Source of the DNA: Adiantum capillus-veneris
Lineage: Eukaryota > Streptophyta > Polypodiopsida > Polypodiales > Pteridaceae
DNA length: 64,000 nucleotides
NCBI GenBank assembly: GCA_014529385.2
Contig: CM043966.1
Coordinates: 99,334,087-99,398,086, forward strand
Direction of reading: 5' to 3'
Shown: positions 1-11,514 of the stretch, one piece after another
Numbering within the stretch: the first letter of the stretch is position 1
How the letters are laid out: every line of letters begins with the position of its first letter
Program-made: the position numbers and the translations under genes
Notes under the pieces: model-generated
What the model was told of the DNA's origin: nothing
What the model saw: the letters and a program-made list of their open reading frames with translations, nothing else
The model's database searches: none

Positions 1-928
1 GGCAAAGGGGTCCAATGAGAGTTTAGTTTAATTATTTAATTACCTAAAGCTCTCACAAAAGGGGAAAGGGGGACACATGTCAGAAGGCTATCACTTATGC
101 TGCTTAATACCTATTGGCTTGACTTGGGGAGGTCCAATGAGGCAAAAGCCATACCAAATTAGCAACAAGGGCTCGCCCAAGAGAGAGAGGGGGCTGATTT
201 TTGCTTGGCATTGACACACACACTCACACTTGACCATGTGAAAAGGAAGAATACTCTATCTCCTCCCAAGCTTTAATGGAGAGCTCATCACCTACTCCAA
301 GCTTGTGAGATAGAAGCCTACATCAACACTCTCTTGGCATGTGGATGCAAATCCAACCAAGAGCCAAGCTTCAATGCATGCTCATCTTCTCTACCAAGCT
401 AATTACTAAGCTAAGCTATGATAATATGAGTGATTATGTGAGGAGATGTACATCTTTCTCGTAAGATACTCCTTCTTCCTCTCAATCTACTCTCATACCC
501 TGCTAGCTCTCACCATCTTCGAAGGTGTGTGAGGTCTTGGGTCTGAGAATGGGGATAATTCAAGTTGTGTTTGATTAAGTGTTTTGCTTAGTGCATGAAG
601 CTTCCATCTTCATTGCACTAGCTAGTCTTGAAGGAACACAAAGAATTGTATTGTACAATGTCTCTCTTGATGGGAGAAACCATAATACAAAGCCTTTTGG
701 AGGGGGGACCGGCTCCATGCAAATCCGGTCCTCAACTGTCGTCAATAGCTTAATTTCTCTCTCTTTTGAAAGTATTGTTGATGCTATCTAACTAGGTGTT
801 ATGCTTTTAGTTGCTCTCTCCACCCAAGCACTCTTGTAATTCTCATTAGGAATCTATTCTAATGAAATGCCCACTATGTTCATGCTAATTTCCGCTACAT
901 ATAAGTTATTAGGCCATTAAATGTTACA
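1..928 (+). repeat. 5' LTR of element A, right-hand 928 bp
   Basis: The segment is collinear with 7317-8244 and ends in TGTTACA directly before the primer-binding site. A 70-residue ORF at 579-791 recurs in the other LTR only because the LTRs are near-identical; I do not call it a gene. CCAAT motifs at the left end continue the array described in the 3' LTR. Confidence 0.93.
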
Positions 929-929
929 T

Positions 930-941
930 TGGTACCAGAGC
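930..941 (+). other. primer-binding site, element A
   Basis: TGGTACCAGAGC lies one base after the LTR end. It differs by one base from TGGTATCAGAGC, the usual plant site complementary to the 3' end of initiator-Met tRNA. It primes minus-strand cDNA synthesis. Confidence 0.85.
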
Positions 942-1346
942 TAAAGGTTTCTCTTTTCTTGCTCAAGAAGGGAGGTCCTCAAGCTAGCTACAAATGGTTG
1001 GTATTATTAATTGCCTGTGAGTAACTAGAATAGGTAGTTTTCAGCCTTGCAGTGCGCTTACCTTCGTGCATTTAATAGGGCATCACTGTCGAGAGCTATG
1101 GTCTGAATAGTGGAGTCCTACGGGGCTTGCCTACGGCTTAACCACTATTGAGCTATTAGAAGCTTGACAGGAGCCGGTGCTGTTTTGGTGTCGAAAGACC
1201 CTCTCTTCTATTCCATGCAATTAATGGTATTCGAGCCGCGGGTACAGAAGCTTGAGTGCTTTTTTCTAAAGGGGTAAAGAGGAGTAGCAACTAGGGCTTG
1301 AAGTGCCAAAGTACACCTAAAAAGTTTACACCTAAAAGTTGTTAGA

Positions 1347-2620
1347 ATGGCTGACAATAGTAAAGAGAGTGAAATTAATGTTGATAACTTTGATTTTGCT
1401 CATGAGCAAGCTACTAATGATGCTTCAATGCTTGTTAACTATCTTGTTTCTAGGCTTCAATAAACCATGGGCAATCCATCTCTCCAAAGTGAAGTGCAAC
1501 GGCAACTTCGTGCTCACGGGATTCTCCAAGCTCATCACCATGACGAGAGAACACCTAGGAAGCCTCCTTGTGAGACTACCAAAAGAGGTCTCTCTCCGAT
1601 TCGGGAAGAAGAAGAGAATCCTTATGAAGGGCTCAAGAATTTACTTCTTGACGATGCATCTCCTTCCCAAAGGAGAACTCAAGAGCCTCCACCGAAGGAA
1701 CGAGAAATAAGTGAGTCTCCCGCCACCTCGGCGGAGATGGCTCCACGAAGACGGTGGGCTAAACGCTCTCCATCACCACCAAAGCGGAGAAGACCATCAC
1801 ACTCTTCTCCATGTCATAATTCAAAGAGGGATGATAAAAAGCAAGAGAAGAAAAAGGCGAGAAAGAGGACACCCTCTTCACCATCTTCTTCATCCTCTTC
1901 CTCTTATGAAAGCTATGGTGAAGACGACAAAGATCAAGACAAGAAAAAGGCGAGAAAGAGGTCACCCTATTCTCCACCTTCTTCAAATTCTTCACCTTCT
2001 AAAGAAAGTGATGGTGCAACTTTTGAACCATCAAAAAGAAGAGGCCATAGGTAATCCTATGCCGCATGGAAGAGGTCGTCCAAGTTGAAGAAATTCAAAG
2101 AGGGAGGGAAGAGCATCTCTTTCCTTACCTATGATGGTACCTTTGGTGCTACGGACAAAGTCTTGGCCTTTATCCAGCAATGTGATGCGGCGTTTGGAGA
2201 TGAGGGCTTCACGGAGTCCTCTAAGCTACACAATGTAGCTATGCACTTTCAAAAGTCCGCCAGACAATGGTGGTCTAGCCTACAAGCCAATGGTGAAGCT
2301 CCACGAACATGGAAGGCTTTAAGAGCTTCCATTATGAAGCAATTTTTGGCCACCGATGCCAAAGACAAAGTACTCACTGAATGGCGAAGCTTAAAGCTCT
2401 CTCCCAATGAATCCATCCACAAATATGTAAACTAGTTTTGGGACCTACAACTCAAAGCCACTGTCTTCAAAAAGCTGGATTTTGGAGAGCAAAAGCAACA
2501 ATTTTGTGCGGACTTAACCGAAGAAATAGCGGAGTATGTCAACTCCCAAAGACCCGTACCATATCGGCGGTAATACACCACACTATGGTCGCCTCTCGAA
2601 TCCATTTCCAAACGGGGGCA
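1347..2620 (+). pseudogene. gag of element A, broken
   Basis: One reading frame runs from an ATG at 1347 to about 2620, interrupted by TAA 1461, TAA 2052, TAG 2433 and TAA 2571. The first third is basic and rich in Arg, Ser and Pro (1700-2050). The region 2090-2430 is a retrotransposon gag (capsid) domain with the characteristic Trp-Trp pair (near 2270) and helical layout. After about 2620 the zinc-knuckle part continues in another frame, with a probable indel in the G-run and A-run at 2610-2632. Gag would form the particle that packages the RNA. All four stops are at codons one C-to-T step from Gln. Confidence 0.8.
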
Positions 2621-4804
2621 AAACAAAATAATAAGCCCCCGGAAAACAAGGGTTCCAATGAGCCTAAGGGGAAGGACAATGTCCAAAAGTCTCCTAAGGG
2701 CAACTCCAACAAAGCTAAAGAGAAGGGAGTTTACAAAGGTAAGAATAAACTCTCTCCTGAAGAGCTTGAGCGTTATCGTAAGGATAACCGGTGTTTCAAG
2801 TGCGGCGAACAAGGGCATGCGTACCGCGCTTGTCCCCAAAAGAACAACCGCCAAGATCCTCCTAGAGCTTCCTTGGTTGAAATCCAAGAGGAGGAGACTC
2901 ACCAAACTCATCACAAAGGATCTCCTCTATGCCATGCCTCGCGAAAGGTAAGAGAACATGATGCTTTTATTCTCTTTGACCCTGATTCTACTCACAATTT
3001 TATATCTATAGAGTTGGCCACCAAGCTAGGAATACAATCCTACGAGATGGGAGATGTCCTACCCGCAAACAGTGCCTTCAAGGGGCAAGAAGCTTCAGTC
3101 ACTCCCTTAATCGGGAAATTGAGGCTTCATGTCCAAGGCTATGTGGACAAAGAGGACTTCTTTATCTCTCCTCTCAAGCATGAGGATGTAATCCTAGGGG
3201 CACCATGGTTTGACCGCCTGGCTGCCGATGTTAAATTTCCTGAAAGGAGAATCTCCTTTAAGTTCAGGGAAAAAGACATGTATATAGATGCTAAGGAAAT
3301 GGGTAACACCATCCCCATTGTACATACACCAGCTTTCAACAAGTCAATAAAGAGCTCTATTTCCGTGTACATGATTTTTGTTAAAGACTCTCAAAATGAA
3401 CCTAATGCTTTAACAAACGAAAATAAAAGCAACCAAAAGGAATTAGAGTTATCCAATTTTCTCAAGGGGTTTCAAGATATTTTTATTGACGACATCCCTT
3501 GTGAGCTACCTCCTAAACGAGGTAATGATGACCATGCAGTTGAACTTCTTCCAGGAAGTTCACTACCTAATAAACCTCCTTATAGAGTTTCTCAAGCTCA
3601 ACAAGACGAGATCATGCGGCAAGTGCATGAGTTAGTTGAGAAGGGTATGGTTAGGCTAAGCTCATCTCCATTTTGCTCACCTGTGCTATCAGTGCAAAAG
3701 AAAGACGGCACATATCGTATGTGTGTCGACTATAGAACACTAAATAGGATCACTATCAAGAATAGGTTTCCCGTTCCACGGGTAGAAGACCTATTTGATA
3801 AGCTACAAGGATTGACCTACTTCAGTAGGGTTGACCTAAAAAGTGGTTATCATCAAATAAGGATAGTTGATCAAGACCTTGTAAAGACCGCATTTCGTAC
3901 TACATTTGGTCTTTACGAATACATTGTCATGCCTTTTGGCTTGACCAATGCACCAGCCACATTCAACCGCTTGATGGAGAAGCTGTTCAGGCCTCATCGA
4001 ACCTTCACTGGAGTGTTCTTTGATGATATTATCATCTACTCTAATTCATTGGAGGAACACAAGCAACACCTCCAGGTAATATTTCATGTTTTAAGAGAGA
4101 ATAAACTTTATGTTAATCGAAAGAAAAGTGAATTTTTCTTGCAAGAGATTCAGTATTTAGGTCACATTATCTCTCAAGATGGCATCCAAATGGATCCATC
4201 CAAGTTAGAGGCAATAAAAGGATGGCCTAAACCAAGGAATCTTCATGAACTAAGAAGCTTCATAGGTATGTGTGCATACTATAGACGCTTCATAGAAAAG
4301 TTCTCACAAATTGCGGGACCATTACATGACCTAACAAAGAAAAGAGTTAGGTATACATGGTCTGCTAAGGAGAACAATGCTTTCGAAAAGCTTAAAGAAA
4401 AGCTTGTTTCTCAACCTGTGCTTACACTACAGGATCTCTCAAAACCATTTGAGGTCCAATGCGATGCTTGTGGTGATTGCCTTGGAGCTGTTTTGCTCCA
4501 AAAAGGGCACGCCATAGGCTATGAGAGTCGAAGGATCGACCCTGTTGAGCAAGCTCTAGGCATATACGAAAAGGAACTCCTTGCAGTTCTACATGCCTTA
4601 GACTCATGGAAGCACTATTTATTGGGGACTCCTTTCATTCTGCGAACGGATCACCAAAGTCTTAAGTACTTCATGACACAGACCAAGCTCTCCGACAAAC
4701 AAATGAGGTGGGCAAATTTCCTTTCGCAATTTCATTTTGATATTGCTCACATTGCTGGCAAGCATAATCAAGTAGCTGATGCACTCTCAAGACGGCGAGA
4801 GTGA
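2438..4804 (+). pseudogene. gag zinc knuckle, protease, reverse transcriptase and RNase H of element A
   Basis: An open frame of 788 codons. The part before about 2620 is out of frame with gag and probably not real protein. Then come a CCHC zinc knuckle (CFKCGEQGHAYRAC, near residue 120), an aspartic protease, reverse transcriptase with MPFGLTNAPATF and FFDD (near residue 525), and RNase H with its first Asp in FEVQCDACGD (near 672). The protease site reads LFDPDSTHN where gypsy proteases have D-S/T-G, so the catalytic Gly is lost and the enzyme is probably dead. Reverse transcriptase motifs look whole. The frame ends in TGA 4802-4804, where a one-base shift separates it from integrase. Confidence 0.9.
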
Positions 4805-6294
4805 ATGCGGTTTCCATAGCAACTCACAATGATCTATCTTCAATGATAGATGAGTATGCTATTGATCCCGATTTTAGAGATGTGATTTCAGCCCTTGCAT
4901 TAGGGAAGAAAGAAGAACCATTTACTTTACAAGATGGTTATCTTCTCTATGGCAATAGACTATGCGTTACAAACTCACTACGTGAGAAAGTAATGTATGA
5001 ATCTCATGCTCCACCTTATGCGGGGCATAGAGGGATTCAGTCTACCTTAAAGGGAATTGAAACATATTTCTATTGGCCTACCATGAAAGTGAGAATACAA
5101 GAGTATGTTTCCAAATGTGTGGTATGCCAAAAGACAAAATATGATAGAGGGAAGCAACTTGGATTGCTTCAACCCTTGCCAATCCCTAATTCACCATGGG
5201 AGAGCATATCCATGGATTTTATCTTTGGATTGCCTAAGTCTATCCATGGGAATACGGGAATATGGACGATAGTAGACAGGTTTAGTAAACAAGCCCATTT
5301 TATACCTGTCAAAAAGACTATCAAAGCCCATCAAATGGCAACCCTCTTTATTTCACAAATTTTCAAGTACCATGGCTTGCCCATGTCCATAGTGTCGGAT
5401 AGAGATCCTACAATGACCAGTAATTTCTGGAAGGGTCTCTTTGAGAATTTAGGAACAAGGCTAAACTTCTCTTCGGCCTATCATCCACGCACTGATGGCC
5501 AAAGTGAAATAGCTAAGCTAACCATTCTCGATCTACTAAAAGCCTATGTAACGGAAGTAGATCAAAGATCCCAATGGGAGAAGTACTTACCCTTAGTGGA
5601 GTATGCTTACAATAACACTGTACATACTTCCACGGGAAAAGCACCTTTCGAGGTAATTGAGGGAAGATCAAAAAGTCCCTTGCTACTTAAGGTACATGGG
5701 AAGATCTTCGCTGCAGATGAGTATAGCCGAGACCTACAATAATCTTTCCAAAAGATTAAGGATGCTATCTCTATCTCATAGCAAAGGCAAAAGACTGCTG
5801 CTAACAAGCACAGAAGAGCCCAAGCCTTTAAAGAAAACAATTGGGTCTTGTTAAAGTTTCTCAAGGCTCGATTAAGGCACACAACGGGCAAGAATCCTAC
5901 GGGTCACCAAAAGTACTATGCTAAACTAGCAAAAAGGTACTATGGTCCCTTTCAGATTCTTAGGCCAATCAATGAGATGGCCTATCAACTCAAGTTGCCC
6001 AATCATTGGCTCATACACAATGCTTTTCATGTGAGCCTATTAAAGCCTTACAAAGGAGATCCGCCTCAAGAACCAACTATTGAAGACCCACCGGAGATCG
6101 AGGACCAAGAAGAAGTGCTGCAGCCCGAGTCCATTCTCCGACATGAAGACAAGGTACTAAGAGGCGGTAAGACTATCAGACGATATCTTATTATGTTTAA
6201 GAATTATCCTTTTGAAGATGCTAGATGGATGCAAGGCATACAATTAAAGGATAACCTAAACCTTGTCAATGCTTACAATGCTTCCCAAGAGTAA
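4801..6294 (+). pseudogene. integrase and chromodomain of element A, broken
   Basis: One frame with two internal stops, TAA 5740 and TAG 5779, both at probable Gln codons. The N-terminus has the HHCC zinc-binding pattern (HAPPYAGHRG, then CVVCQ). The catalytic triad is visible: Asp in MDFIFGLP, Asp in SDRDPTM and Glu in DGQSE. The C-terminal part holds a YYGPF block (near 5940) and a chromodomain (about 6160-6240, RRYLIMFKNYPFEDARWM). In chromoviruses this domain steers integration toward modified histones. The start of this piece overlaps the RNase H stop, consistent with a single-base indel. Confidence 0.9.
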
Positions 6295-6637
6295 GCAAAT
6301 GTACAAAATGTTAAAAATGAACAAAATTTTTGTCTTATAAGACTCTCTTTTTCTTTATTTGTGCACAAAAATGAAGTAGTATGCATGCTGAGATCAAGTT
6401 TGCAGAGACGACGTCTCCCAAACACCAAGTAGAGCTTGTCACTCTACTATGGAAGACTGATAGGACTAATGTGCAAACATGCTTGCGGCAGCCTGAGGCT
6501 CTCATGCGCCAAATGGACTAGTCATCCAATGTGGAATGATGTCGTAGGGTAACATAGGGATCCTCTACCCGCTAAGAAAAGGACTCATGAACATGCTTTA
6601 TCTTCTCTCCACCATAGTCGAGGACGACTATGATTTC

Positions 6638-6647
6638 AAGAGAGAGG
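6638..6647 (+). other. polypurine tract, element A
   Basis: AAGAGAGAGG sits three bases before the 3' LTR (TGTCATAATA at 6651). Element B has the same arrangement (TTTCAAGAG, a G-run, then TA and TGTCA). It primes plus-strand cDNA. Confidence 0.8.
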
Positions 6648-6650
6648 TAA

Positions 6651-8244
6651 TGTCATAATAATCAATATCTAATTCTCCTAAATGATTTTCTCATATTAAA
6701 CTAATCATTTAATGTGGGGAAGGCCTGGGGAGAAAAAGCTAGAATATTGGTTAAGCTAGCAGACTGGCCATAGTAGGGATCCAAAGGAGGGAAAATAGGG
6801 ATCCAAAGGGGGGGCCATCTGCAAAAGAGCCATGTGCAACAATGGGCTAAAAAGACCCTAAGGTTCAACCCATTAAGACTTCCAAAATGCTAAGGTTCCA
6901 AAAATTCAAAGGTTGTGTCCAAAGGTCAACCCTAGGGAAAATTGGATGCTTTGTGTGTGCCCTAAAAGTCTTTGCACATCCCTACATGGGAGGGGGCGAG
7001 CCCTAAAGGTAGGGGATGAGAGAGAAAGCCACACACACACACACACACACAGGCTCCCTTTACACAAAGGGAATGAGGGACACATGTCAGCTCCCTAGGC
7101 CAGATGCCCACAAGGTGTGCCCAATTCCTATTGGAAGACCCTTGAAGTAGACCAATGAGAATTAAGCTAGAGTAAATGTAGTGTTATTAATTTAAAAACA
7201 TTTAATAAAAGAAACCAATGAGAGTTAAGTCTCCTAGAAGACTATTGGGCAGTCTCCCAACGGGTCCAATGAGCATTGAGAAGCCCCATGGCTTGCCTGA
7301 TTCCTATTGGCCAGGAGGCAAAGGGGTCCAATGAGAGTTTAGTTTAATTATTTAATTACCTAAAGCTCACACAAAAGAGGAAAGGGGGACACATGTCAAA
7401 TGTCTATCACTTATGATGATTAATACCTATTGGCTTGACTTGGGGAGGTCCAATGAGGCAAAATCCATACCAAATTAACAACAAGGGCTCGCGCAAGAGA
7501 GAGAGGGGGCTGATTTTTTCTTGGCATTGACACACACACTCACACTTGACCATGTGAAAAGGAAGAATACTCTATCTCCTCCCAAGCTTTAATGGAGAGC
7601 TCATCACCTACTCCAAGCTTGTGAGATAGAAGCCTACATCAACACTCTCTTGGCATGTGGATGCAAATCCAACCAAGAGCCAAGCTTCAATGCATGCTCA
7701 TCCTCTCTACCAAGATAATTACTAAGCTAAGCTATGCTAATATGAGTGATTATGTGAGGATATGTACATCTTTCTCGTAAGATACTCCTTCTTCCTCTCA
7801 ATCTACTCTCATACCCTGCTAGCTCTCACCATCTTCGAAGGTGTGTGAGGTCTTGGGTCTGAGAACGGGGATAATTCAAGTTGTGTTTGATTAAGTGTTT
7901 TGCTTAGTGCATGAAGCTTCCATCTTCATTGCACTAGCTAGTCTTGAAGGAACACAAAGAATTGTATTGTACAATGTCTCTCTTGATGGGAGAAACCATA
8001 ATACAAAGCCTTTTGGAGGGGGGACCGGCTCCATGCAAATACGGTCCTCAACTGTTGTCAATAGCTTAATTTCTCTCTCTTTTGAAAGTATTGTTGATGC
8101 TATCTAACTAGGTGTTATGCTTTTAGTTGCTCTCTCCACCCAAGCACTCTTGTAATTCTCATTAGGAATCTATTCTAATGAAATGCCCACTATGTTCATG
8201 CTAATTTCCGCTACACATAAGTTATTAGGCCATTAAATGTTACA
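6651..8244 (+). repeat. 3' LTR of element A, complete (1594 bp)
   Basis: It begins TGTCATAATA after the polypurine tract and ends TGTTACA, as the 5' copy does. It holds a short (CA)n run near 7030 and a cluster of CCAAT motifs in both orientations at 7127-7457. No gene is called inside; the 70-residue ORF at 7895-8107 is a chance frame duplicated with the LTR. Confidence 0.92.
7127..7457 (+). promoter_or_regulatory. CCAAT-box cluster in LTR A
   Basis: Nine CCAAT pentamers with conserved flanks occur within 331 bp. CCAATGAG is at 7152, 7215, 7266, 7328 and 7450; the opposite orientation (C/A)CTATTGG is at 7127, 7241, 7303 and 7427. The two orientations largely alternate. CCAAT boxes bind NF-Y, and the position fits a U3 enhancer. 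The motif count is seen; enhancer function is inferred. Confidence 0.55.
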
Positions 8245-8311
8245 TGGAAAACAAATATAAAAACCATCCTTATCCAGAGCGGAAGCAGCTAAGATTGAAT
8301 CTTATGAAAAT

Positions 8312-8833
8312 TTGGTAAGAATTACTCAAGAGATGTTGGAAAAACAAAAACCCAAGCTTGAGAGTATAGCAAAACATGAGGAGCTTGTGGTGACAACCAG
8401 TAAAGACAAATCCAAAGTGGTGGTAGAACCCCACCTTGAAACTAACGAGCCAGAACTCACAGTGAAGATTAAAGACTGGTCAGGATATTTATGGGAAAAA
8501 GTTAGAGAGATTAATGATGGGAGCCTAACTTTGAAGTCAACTCCTATAGAGGAAGTTTGGTTAGACAATCTACCTGCTGAAATAGACATAGATGTACAAT
8601 CCTTGTATGGGGATTGTGGATTTGAAGCATTAAGAATGTCTAAACCAATGACTCTAAAAACACTACCGGGAGATAACAAAGATGAATTTATAGTGTATAA
8701 AACCATTCAGACAAAAAGAGCGGAACAGATCCTAGAGGTAGACAACATCCATTCAATTATGTCTACACCCATTCAATTCACTCTTACTTTAGGAGAACTA
8801 AAAAGCAGACCATGTTTATGTAATGATCTATAG
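8312..8833 (+). pseudogene. gag/protease linker-like ORF of element C
   Basis: An open frame of 173 codons, Lys- and Glu-rich, with no domain I recognise. It lies directly upstream of the protease remnant, so the C-terminal part of gag or the gag-pol linker is the likely identity. That call rests on position only. Confidence 0.4.
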
Positions 8834-8888
8834 AAAACTCTAAAGAAGGTGGGGATAATAGGGCTAATCGCAAAAAAATTGAAAAAAT

Positions 8889-9410
8889 TTGAAACACAAA
8901 TTGGCTAACAAAGAGATTAGATCCGTCCCAATGAACAAAGTCGGAGAATACTATGAAAGGGAAGAAGGAAACACAACCCTTCCAGTGAGATATAATGATG
9001 TAGAAACCATGGCAATACTGGATAATGGGGCAGGCATAGCCATAGCCACAAAAGTAGTATGGGAATCATGGGGAAAACCAGCCATTAGACAAACTCGAAT
9101 GATATTGCAATTGGATGATGGACACATCGAAAGACCCTTAGGACTGCTTGAGAAAGTGATAGTTAGTTCTTATGGAATTGATTATCAACACACTTTTGCA
9201 ATAGTGGACTTTGGAGAGAAACTCAATTATGAAATCTTCTTGGGAAGACCGTTCATGCGACAAGTACAACTCATCCAGGATTGGGAAAACAATTGCATGT
9301 ACTTGAAGCAAGTGGGATCAATAACAAGGGTTAATCTAAAAGATCACACTTATAGAGATATCATGAAAACTCCCATACAAGAATTTGCCTTAGTCTCTTC
9401 AGCTGAATGA
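8889..9410 (+). pseudogene. aspartic protease remnant of element C
   Basis: The block ETMAILDNGAGIAIATKVV has the layout of a retrotransposon protease active site (hydrophobic residues, D-x-G-A, then a hydrophobic stretch), with DNG in place of DSG or DTG. Downstream IFLGRPFM matches the conserved flap-end motif (usually LG.PFL). The frame is open from 8889 to 9410. The active-site substitution suggests loss of function. Confidence 0.65.
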
Positions 9411-9586
9411 AGTTCGATCTTGGTTAAACAAAGACACAACTATTTGAATGTGGAGCCTCAGAAAATGAGAGCTTAAAAAAAGAAGAATCTATCTTAGAAA
9501 GGGATTGCACAGATGAAGTCTATGTACTTGACCCCTTTTCGGAGCATTTGTTTGAGCCATTTGAGTAAACACAAATTTTAGCAACA

Positions 9587-10399
9587 ATGGATGTGTGTGT
9601 AAATACGTCTATGCCTACTCAATTTTGCAATGAGGATGGCTATGACATAATTCCCATACAAATGATCTCAAGCCTTCACATTGAAGACAAACTTCAAGAA
9701 CTTAAGGACTTTATGAAAGCTCAACAAGTCTTTTTAGACCTTTACTATGATGCAATACACGAGTTAGAAGAACATTCAGCTACCTCGGATGATTCGGGGT
9801 CGGAAAAAGAACATGTAAGAGCTAAACTACTCATGAAAGGAGGGAAGGAATAGTTTTTTGACTTTCCAAACCAGAAACCGAGAAGATAGAAATGTTATAG
9901 AAGAGAAAGAGACACCAGAAACTTGAAAATCTAAACCCATGCCATTAGTCTCTAGTAGAACATAGTTTCTGATGCAAATAGATGCACATGATTGTGTCAA
10001 AGACAAAATCACGGGTAGATATCCTTCAAACAAAAAGCAAGAAATATCAAAAACATCGAGAAAAACAAGAAAGAAAACTCAAGCAAACCTAAATACCAGG
10101 ACAAGGATTCAATCATAACACGAGTTGAATGAAAAAAGAAATATCAAGAGTTGAAGAAAGCTCTAAAGGAGATGTATACCACAGAAATGGAAACCACCAA
10201 GGAGGAAGGTAAAGATGTAATGAGTGTTCCATCCCATTATCAGAAATATACTCTCCAAGACCGAAAGATCATAGTCAAACAACCTGACAGGGAACTAAAA
10301 AAACAAGGTGAGTCCTACGAAGGACCTGAAAACACAAAAAAGATCGATATGGCCGAACCACGAGAAGAGCCTAGACCTATCTACATTGCGACGACATGA
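9587..10399 (+). pseudogene. spacer ORF fragments of element C
   Basis: Two short open frames (9587-9853 and 10151-10399) lie between protease and reverse transcriptase. Both encode charged, low-similarity protein with no recognisable motif, and stops crowd the interval. I treat them as decayed linker or N-terminal pol sequence, not separate genes. Confidence 0.3.
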
Positions 10400-10415
10400 C
10401 GGAAGAAGAAGAAGA

Positions 10416-11478
10416 AGAGCTTTTGTTAAGCTTATTGAAAGAATACCAAGATATCTTTGCTTGATCTTATAAGGATCTCAAGGGTGTTGATCCAAAAATC
10501 TGTCAACATACCATACCTATGAAAGATGATGCAAAACCAAGCAGACAGAGGCCATATACTTATAATGAAACATTTGCCCAAAATATCAAAGAAGAGATAG
10601 AAAAGCTAAAGGAAACCAAATTCATTTATGAAATTGAACACATAGATTGGGTGTCTCCAATTGTGGTAGTACCCAAGAAAAATGGAAAATTAAGAGTGTG
10701 TCAATCTCAAGAAGTGAATGCAGCCACCATTAGAGACAACTTTCCTCTTCCAATCACTAAGCATGTTTTAGAACGAGTTGCAGGAAAAGAAGCTTACATC
10801 TTTTAAGATGGATTTTTGGGATACAATTAACTTTTGGTTGATCCCAAAGATCAGCATAAAACTGCCTTTGCAACTGAATGGGGTATTTTTGCCTATCGGG
10901 TTATGCCTTTTGGGTTAACTAACACTCTGCCACCTTTCAAAGATTGATGAGGCATGCTTTTGAAGAATATCTTTGGAATTTCTTGGAAGTATATATAGAT
11001 GATCTATGTATACATTCGTCAATCCGCGCTGATCATTTTGAACATCTCAAAATGGTATTCAAACAATGTAGACTTTATAGGATTTGCTTAAATCTTGAAA
11101 AATGCACGTTTATGGGAAAACAAGGAAAAATTATTGGACATATAGTATCTAAAAAATTGGTATAGCTACTGATATGGATAAAATTCATGTTATTATTGAA
11201 TTGCCTAGACCAACAACAATCGAATGGGCTCAAGCTTTCATGGGACATTGTGGATATTACAGACGATTCATTTACATGTACGCTATAATTGCAAAACCCA
11301 TGTACAGCTTGATTACACTCTTTGAATGGACTAATGAGTGTGAAGAATCCTTCATGAAGCTTAAGCAAGCTCTCACTTCAGTCCCAATATTGAAAGCACC
11401 AGATTGGAATAAGATATTCCACATACATGTAGATGCTTCCAATTTTTCCATTGGGTGTATACTAGCTCAACCAGGAAC
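10416..11478 (+). pseudogene. reverse transcriptase and start of RNase H, element C
   Basis: The pieces 10519-10806, 10807-10943, 10944-11165 and 11174-11478 read in order in shifting frames. Motifs seen are WVSPIVVVPKKNGKLRVC, FPLPI, TAFATEW, MPFGLTN and the catalytic VYIDDL (near 10990), then GHCGYYRRFI and the RNase H entry HVDASNFSIGCILAQPG. The sequence breaks off at about 11478. The frameshifts and missing residues make it a clear pseudogene. Confidence 0.85.
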
Positions 11479-11514
11479 TTCCTCCAGCACCTCGTCTCCC
11501 TCTATCATCCCATC

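Larger units (their letters stand above)
1..8244 (+). mobile_element. Ty3/gypsy chromovirus, element A (5' LTR cut by window edge)
   Basis: This is an LTR retrotransposon in the order LTR, primer-binding site, gag, protease, reverse transcriptase, RNase H, integrase, chromodomain, polypurine tract, LTR. Positions 1-928 match 7317-8244 base for base with about 19 mismatches by eye (roughly 2%) and no indel. About 666 bp of the 5' LTR therefore lie left of the window, and the insertion is fairly recent. The chromodomain after integrase places it among chromoviruses. Its coding region is broken by frameshifts and by stops at 1461, 2052, 2433, 2571, 5740 and 5779, so it cannot move on its own. 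The right flank (8245 on) is an unrelated gypsy remnant, so A probably inserted into it; the left flank and target duplication are outside the window. Confidence 0.93.
8245..11478 (+). mobile_element. degenerate gypsy-type remnant, element C
   Basis: A run of broken frames carries, in order, an unassigned region, a retroviral-type protease and a gypsy-type reverse transcriptase leading into RNase H. Sequence similarity to elements A and B is low, so it is another lineage. No LTR, primer site or integrase is visible. It starts at the right edge of element A and stops at about 11478, where an unrelated minus-strand ORF begins. It is probably the older host sequence that A split. Confidence 0.75.

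Noticed and set aside
579-791. A 70-residue ORF repeated exactly at 7895-8107
   Set aside because: Both copies lie in the two LTRs of element A, which are about 98% identical, so repetition is automatic. It has no motif and no start context of note.
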